From the NCBI GenBank assembly GCA_964434165.1, contig CAYSUS010000127.1:1-18796 (forward strand): a stretch of 18,796 nt of DNA, read 5' to 3'. The notes below the pieces were generated by a model. The model saw only the letters and a program-made list of their open reading frames with translations, had not been told where the DNA came from and made no database searches. A program made the position numbers and the translations under genes. This DNA comes from CAYSUS01 sp964434165 (lineage in GTDB: Bacteria; Planctomycetota; Planctomycetia; Pirellulales; Thermoguttaceae). Position 1 is the stretch's first letter; each line of letters starts with the position of its first letter. Below, one piece after another: positions 17,332 to 18,796 of the stretch.

Positions 17332-18663
17332 ATGTCGCGCCCCGTCTCACGTCGCCTATTCCTTCGCCGCTCGGCGGCCGCGGCCGCCGCGGCCGGCCCG
17401 ATCTTCGTACCCCGCTCGGTGCTGGGGGATGCGAACAAGGCCGCTCCCAACGACCGGATCCACGTAGGCATGATCGGGGTGGGCCGGCAGACCATGGCCT
17501 ACAACCTCAAGGCCTTCCTCCGATCGCCGTACACCCAGGTCGTTGCGGTCTGCGACGTCGATTCGTGGCGCCTGGCCGGCGCCCTGAAAGCGGTTGAGAA
17601 GGCCTACGCCCAGAACAAGCCCTCGGCCCGCTACCGGGGCTGCGCGGCCGTCGTGGACTTCGAGGAGATCCTCGCGCGGAGCGACGTGGACGCCGTGATG
17701 ATCTCCACGCCCGACCACTGGCACGTGCCCATGGCCCTGGCCGCCGTCGAGGCCGGCAAGGACGTGTGCCTGGAAAAGCCCATCACCCGAACGATCGCCG
17801 AGGGTCGCGCGCTGGCCGAGGCCGTGGCCCGGCACAAGCGGATCTTCCGCGTCGATAGCGAGTTCCGCTCGCTGAAGGTCTTCCACCGGGCGTGCGAGCT
17901 GGTGCGCAACGGGCGGATCGGCCAGGTAAAGACGATCCGCGTGGGCGTGCCGGCCGGCGACAACGTCGACTGCCCCGAGTGCCCCGAGATGCCGGTGCCT
18001 GAGGATCTGGACTACGCGCGGTGGCAGGGCCCGGCCCCGCGCGCCCCCTACACCCAGAACCGCGTCCATCCGCCCAAGAGCCTCGGCCGGCCGGGCTGGA
18101 TGCGCGTGCTCTACTACTGCGACGGGATGATCACCAACTGGGGCTCGCACCTGTGCGACGTCGCCCAGTGGGGCAACGACACCGAGCGGACCGGCCCGGT
18201 GGAGATCGAGGGCACCGGCGTGTGGCCGCAGCGGGGCAGCCTGTGGAACGTGCTGAAGACCTTCGAGGTCCGCTACCGCTTCGCTGGCGGCGTCGAGATG
18301 ATCTACAAGACCGAGAGCCCCTACGTCCGCTTCGAGGGGAGCAAGGGCTGGATTGAGGCCCATTTCGGGCGGGGCGGGACCAAGGCGGAGCCGGCCTCGA
18401 TCCTCCAGGAGAAGATCGGCCCCGACGAGACGCACTTCCGCCTGAAGAGCGAGAAGGACGATTTCATCGACTGCGTGCGCTCGCGCCAGCCCACCCTGGA
18501 GGACGCCGAGGTGGGCCACCGCACCACCTCGCTCTGCCACCTGGGCCACATCGCCATCTACCTTGGCCAGAAGCTCACGTGGGACCCCAAGGCCGAAACG
18601 TTCCCCGGAAACGACGCGGCCAATGCCATGATCGACAAGCCGATCCACGCCCCGCCGGCTTGA
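17332..18663 (+). CDS. Tat-exported Gfo/Idh/MocA-family oxidoreductase
   Basis: A 443-aa NAD(P)-dependent sugar oxidoreductase-like protein. It has a twin-arginine export signal (SRRLFLRR at 6-13, then an Ala-rich hydrophobic run), so it probably acts outside the cytoplasm with its cofactor bound, as in many planctomycete members of this family. The Rossmann motif is VGMIGVGRQ (G46 to G51), then VVAVCDVD, STPDHWHVPMALAAVEAGKD, and the family EKP triad at 148-150 (LEKPITRT). The substrate-side motif NWGSHLCDVAQWG contains H273 and D276. The C-terminal domain is the usual beta-sheet unit ending TSLCHLGHIAIYLGQKLTWD. The start at 17332 follows AAGGAG by 9-10 nt and directly opens the Tat signal; a longer frame to 16936 is rejected. 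It is divergent from the sulfatase. The sugar is unknown; glycosidic bond chemistry through a keto intermediate is possible for exported relatives. Confidence 0.93.
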   Translation: MSRPVSRRLFLRRSAAAAAAAGPIFVPRSVLGDANKAAPNDRIHVGMIGVGRQTMAYNLKAFLRSPYTQVVAVCDVDSWRLAGALKAVEKAYAQNKPSARYRGCAAVVDFEEILARSDVDAVMISTPDHWHVPMALAAVEAGKDVCLEKPITRTIAEGRALAEAVARHKRIFRVDSEFRSLKVFHRACELVRNGRIGQVKTIRVGVPAGDNVDCPECPEMPVPEDLDYARWQGPAPRAPYTQNRVHPPKSLGRPGWMRVLYYCDGMITNWGSHLCDVAQWGNDTERTGPVEIEGTGVWPQRGSLWNVLKTFEVRYRFAGGVEMIYKTESPYVRFEGSKGWIEAHFGRGGTKAEPASILQEKIGPDETHFRLKSEKDDFIDCVRSRQPTLEDAEVGHRTTSLCHLGHIAIYLGQKLTWDPKAETFPGNDAANAMIDKPIHAPPA

Positions 18664-18684
18664 CGTGCGAGCACCGCCCATTAA

Positions 18685-18703
18685 GCCGGCGAGCTTGCTC
18701 GCC
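18685..18703. terminator. Palindromic hairpin repeat, copy 2, after the Gfo/Idh gene
   Basis: GGCGAGC (18688-18694) and GCTCGCC (18697-18703) form a 7-bp stem with TT between. The 19-bp block is the exact reverse complement of 13979-13997. It lies 21 bp after the Gfo/Idh stop, nested inside a second dyad with arms GTGCGA (18665-18670) and TCGCAC (18712-18717). Likely a terminator or a small dispersed palindromic repeat. Confidence 0.55.
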
Positions 18704-18796
18704 GAGCGAAGTCGCACTTCACGTCCCGGCGAACAAGTCCGCCTAGTGTAGTGTTTCAGGCTGTTGGAACTTTATCGAGGGCTGCGCGTGCCTGAG

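Overview
This is a GC-rich, gene-dense bacterial window (coding regions look roughly two-thirds G+C or higher). It most resembles a member of the Planctomycetota. That reading rests on a secreted S1 sulfatase with a C-terminal HEAT-like tail, a PmoA/DUF6807-type secreted protein, a Tat-exported Gfo/Idh/MocA oxidoreductase and a signal-peptide-bearing TIM-barrel protein, all typical of planctomycete carbohydrate loci. No rRNA, tRNA, CRISPR array or transposase gene was seen. The phylum call is inference from gene content, not from a marker gene.

Layout. (1) 1-1284, minus: the first 428 codons of an OFA-family MFS transporter that runs off the left edge and has an unusual charged helical insert between TM1 and TM2. 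(2) 1786-8031, plus: five tightly spaced co-directional genes for a glutamine-dependent asparagine-synthetase-like amidotransferase, a small acyl carrier protein, an AMP-forming acyl ligase, a NadE-like ATP-pyrophosphatase and a double-domain GNAT acyltransferase. (3) 8147-9352, minus: an ankyrin-repeat protein with an unrecognised N-terminal domain, separated from region 2 by two strong stem-loops. (4) 9558-11255, plus: a secreted TIM-barrel glycosidase-like protein whose barrel is split by a beta-sandwich insert. (5) 11274-12191, minus: a TauE/SafE-type exporter, convergent with region 4. (6) 12414-13976, plus: a sigma-54-dependent activator (GAF, AAA+, Fis-type HTH) behind an AT-rich upstream island. 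(7) 14015-16941, minus: a sulfatase followed by a DUF6807 protein, an apparent two-gene operon. (8) 17332-18663, plus: a Tat-exported Gfo/Idh/MocA protein, divergent from the sulfatase.

How the genes may work together. Region 2 looks like a compact carrier-protein pathway. The ligase would adenylate a carboxylic acid and load it on the ACP, the two ATP-dependent enzymes would install nitrogen or form an amide, and the GNAT would transfer the acyl group or finish the product. Similar part lists (AsnB-like amidotransferase, ACP, acyl ligase, GNAT) occur in exopolysaccharide and PEP-CTERM/exosortase loci, but no glycosyltransferase or exosortase is present here. The product is unknown, and this cassette is the best candidate for an undescribed system. 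Regions 4 to 8 look like accessory (sulfated) glycan catabolism with a dedicated sigma-54 regulator.

Two inverted copies of a 19-bp hairpin repeat bracket regions 7 and 8 and probably act as bidirectional terminators.
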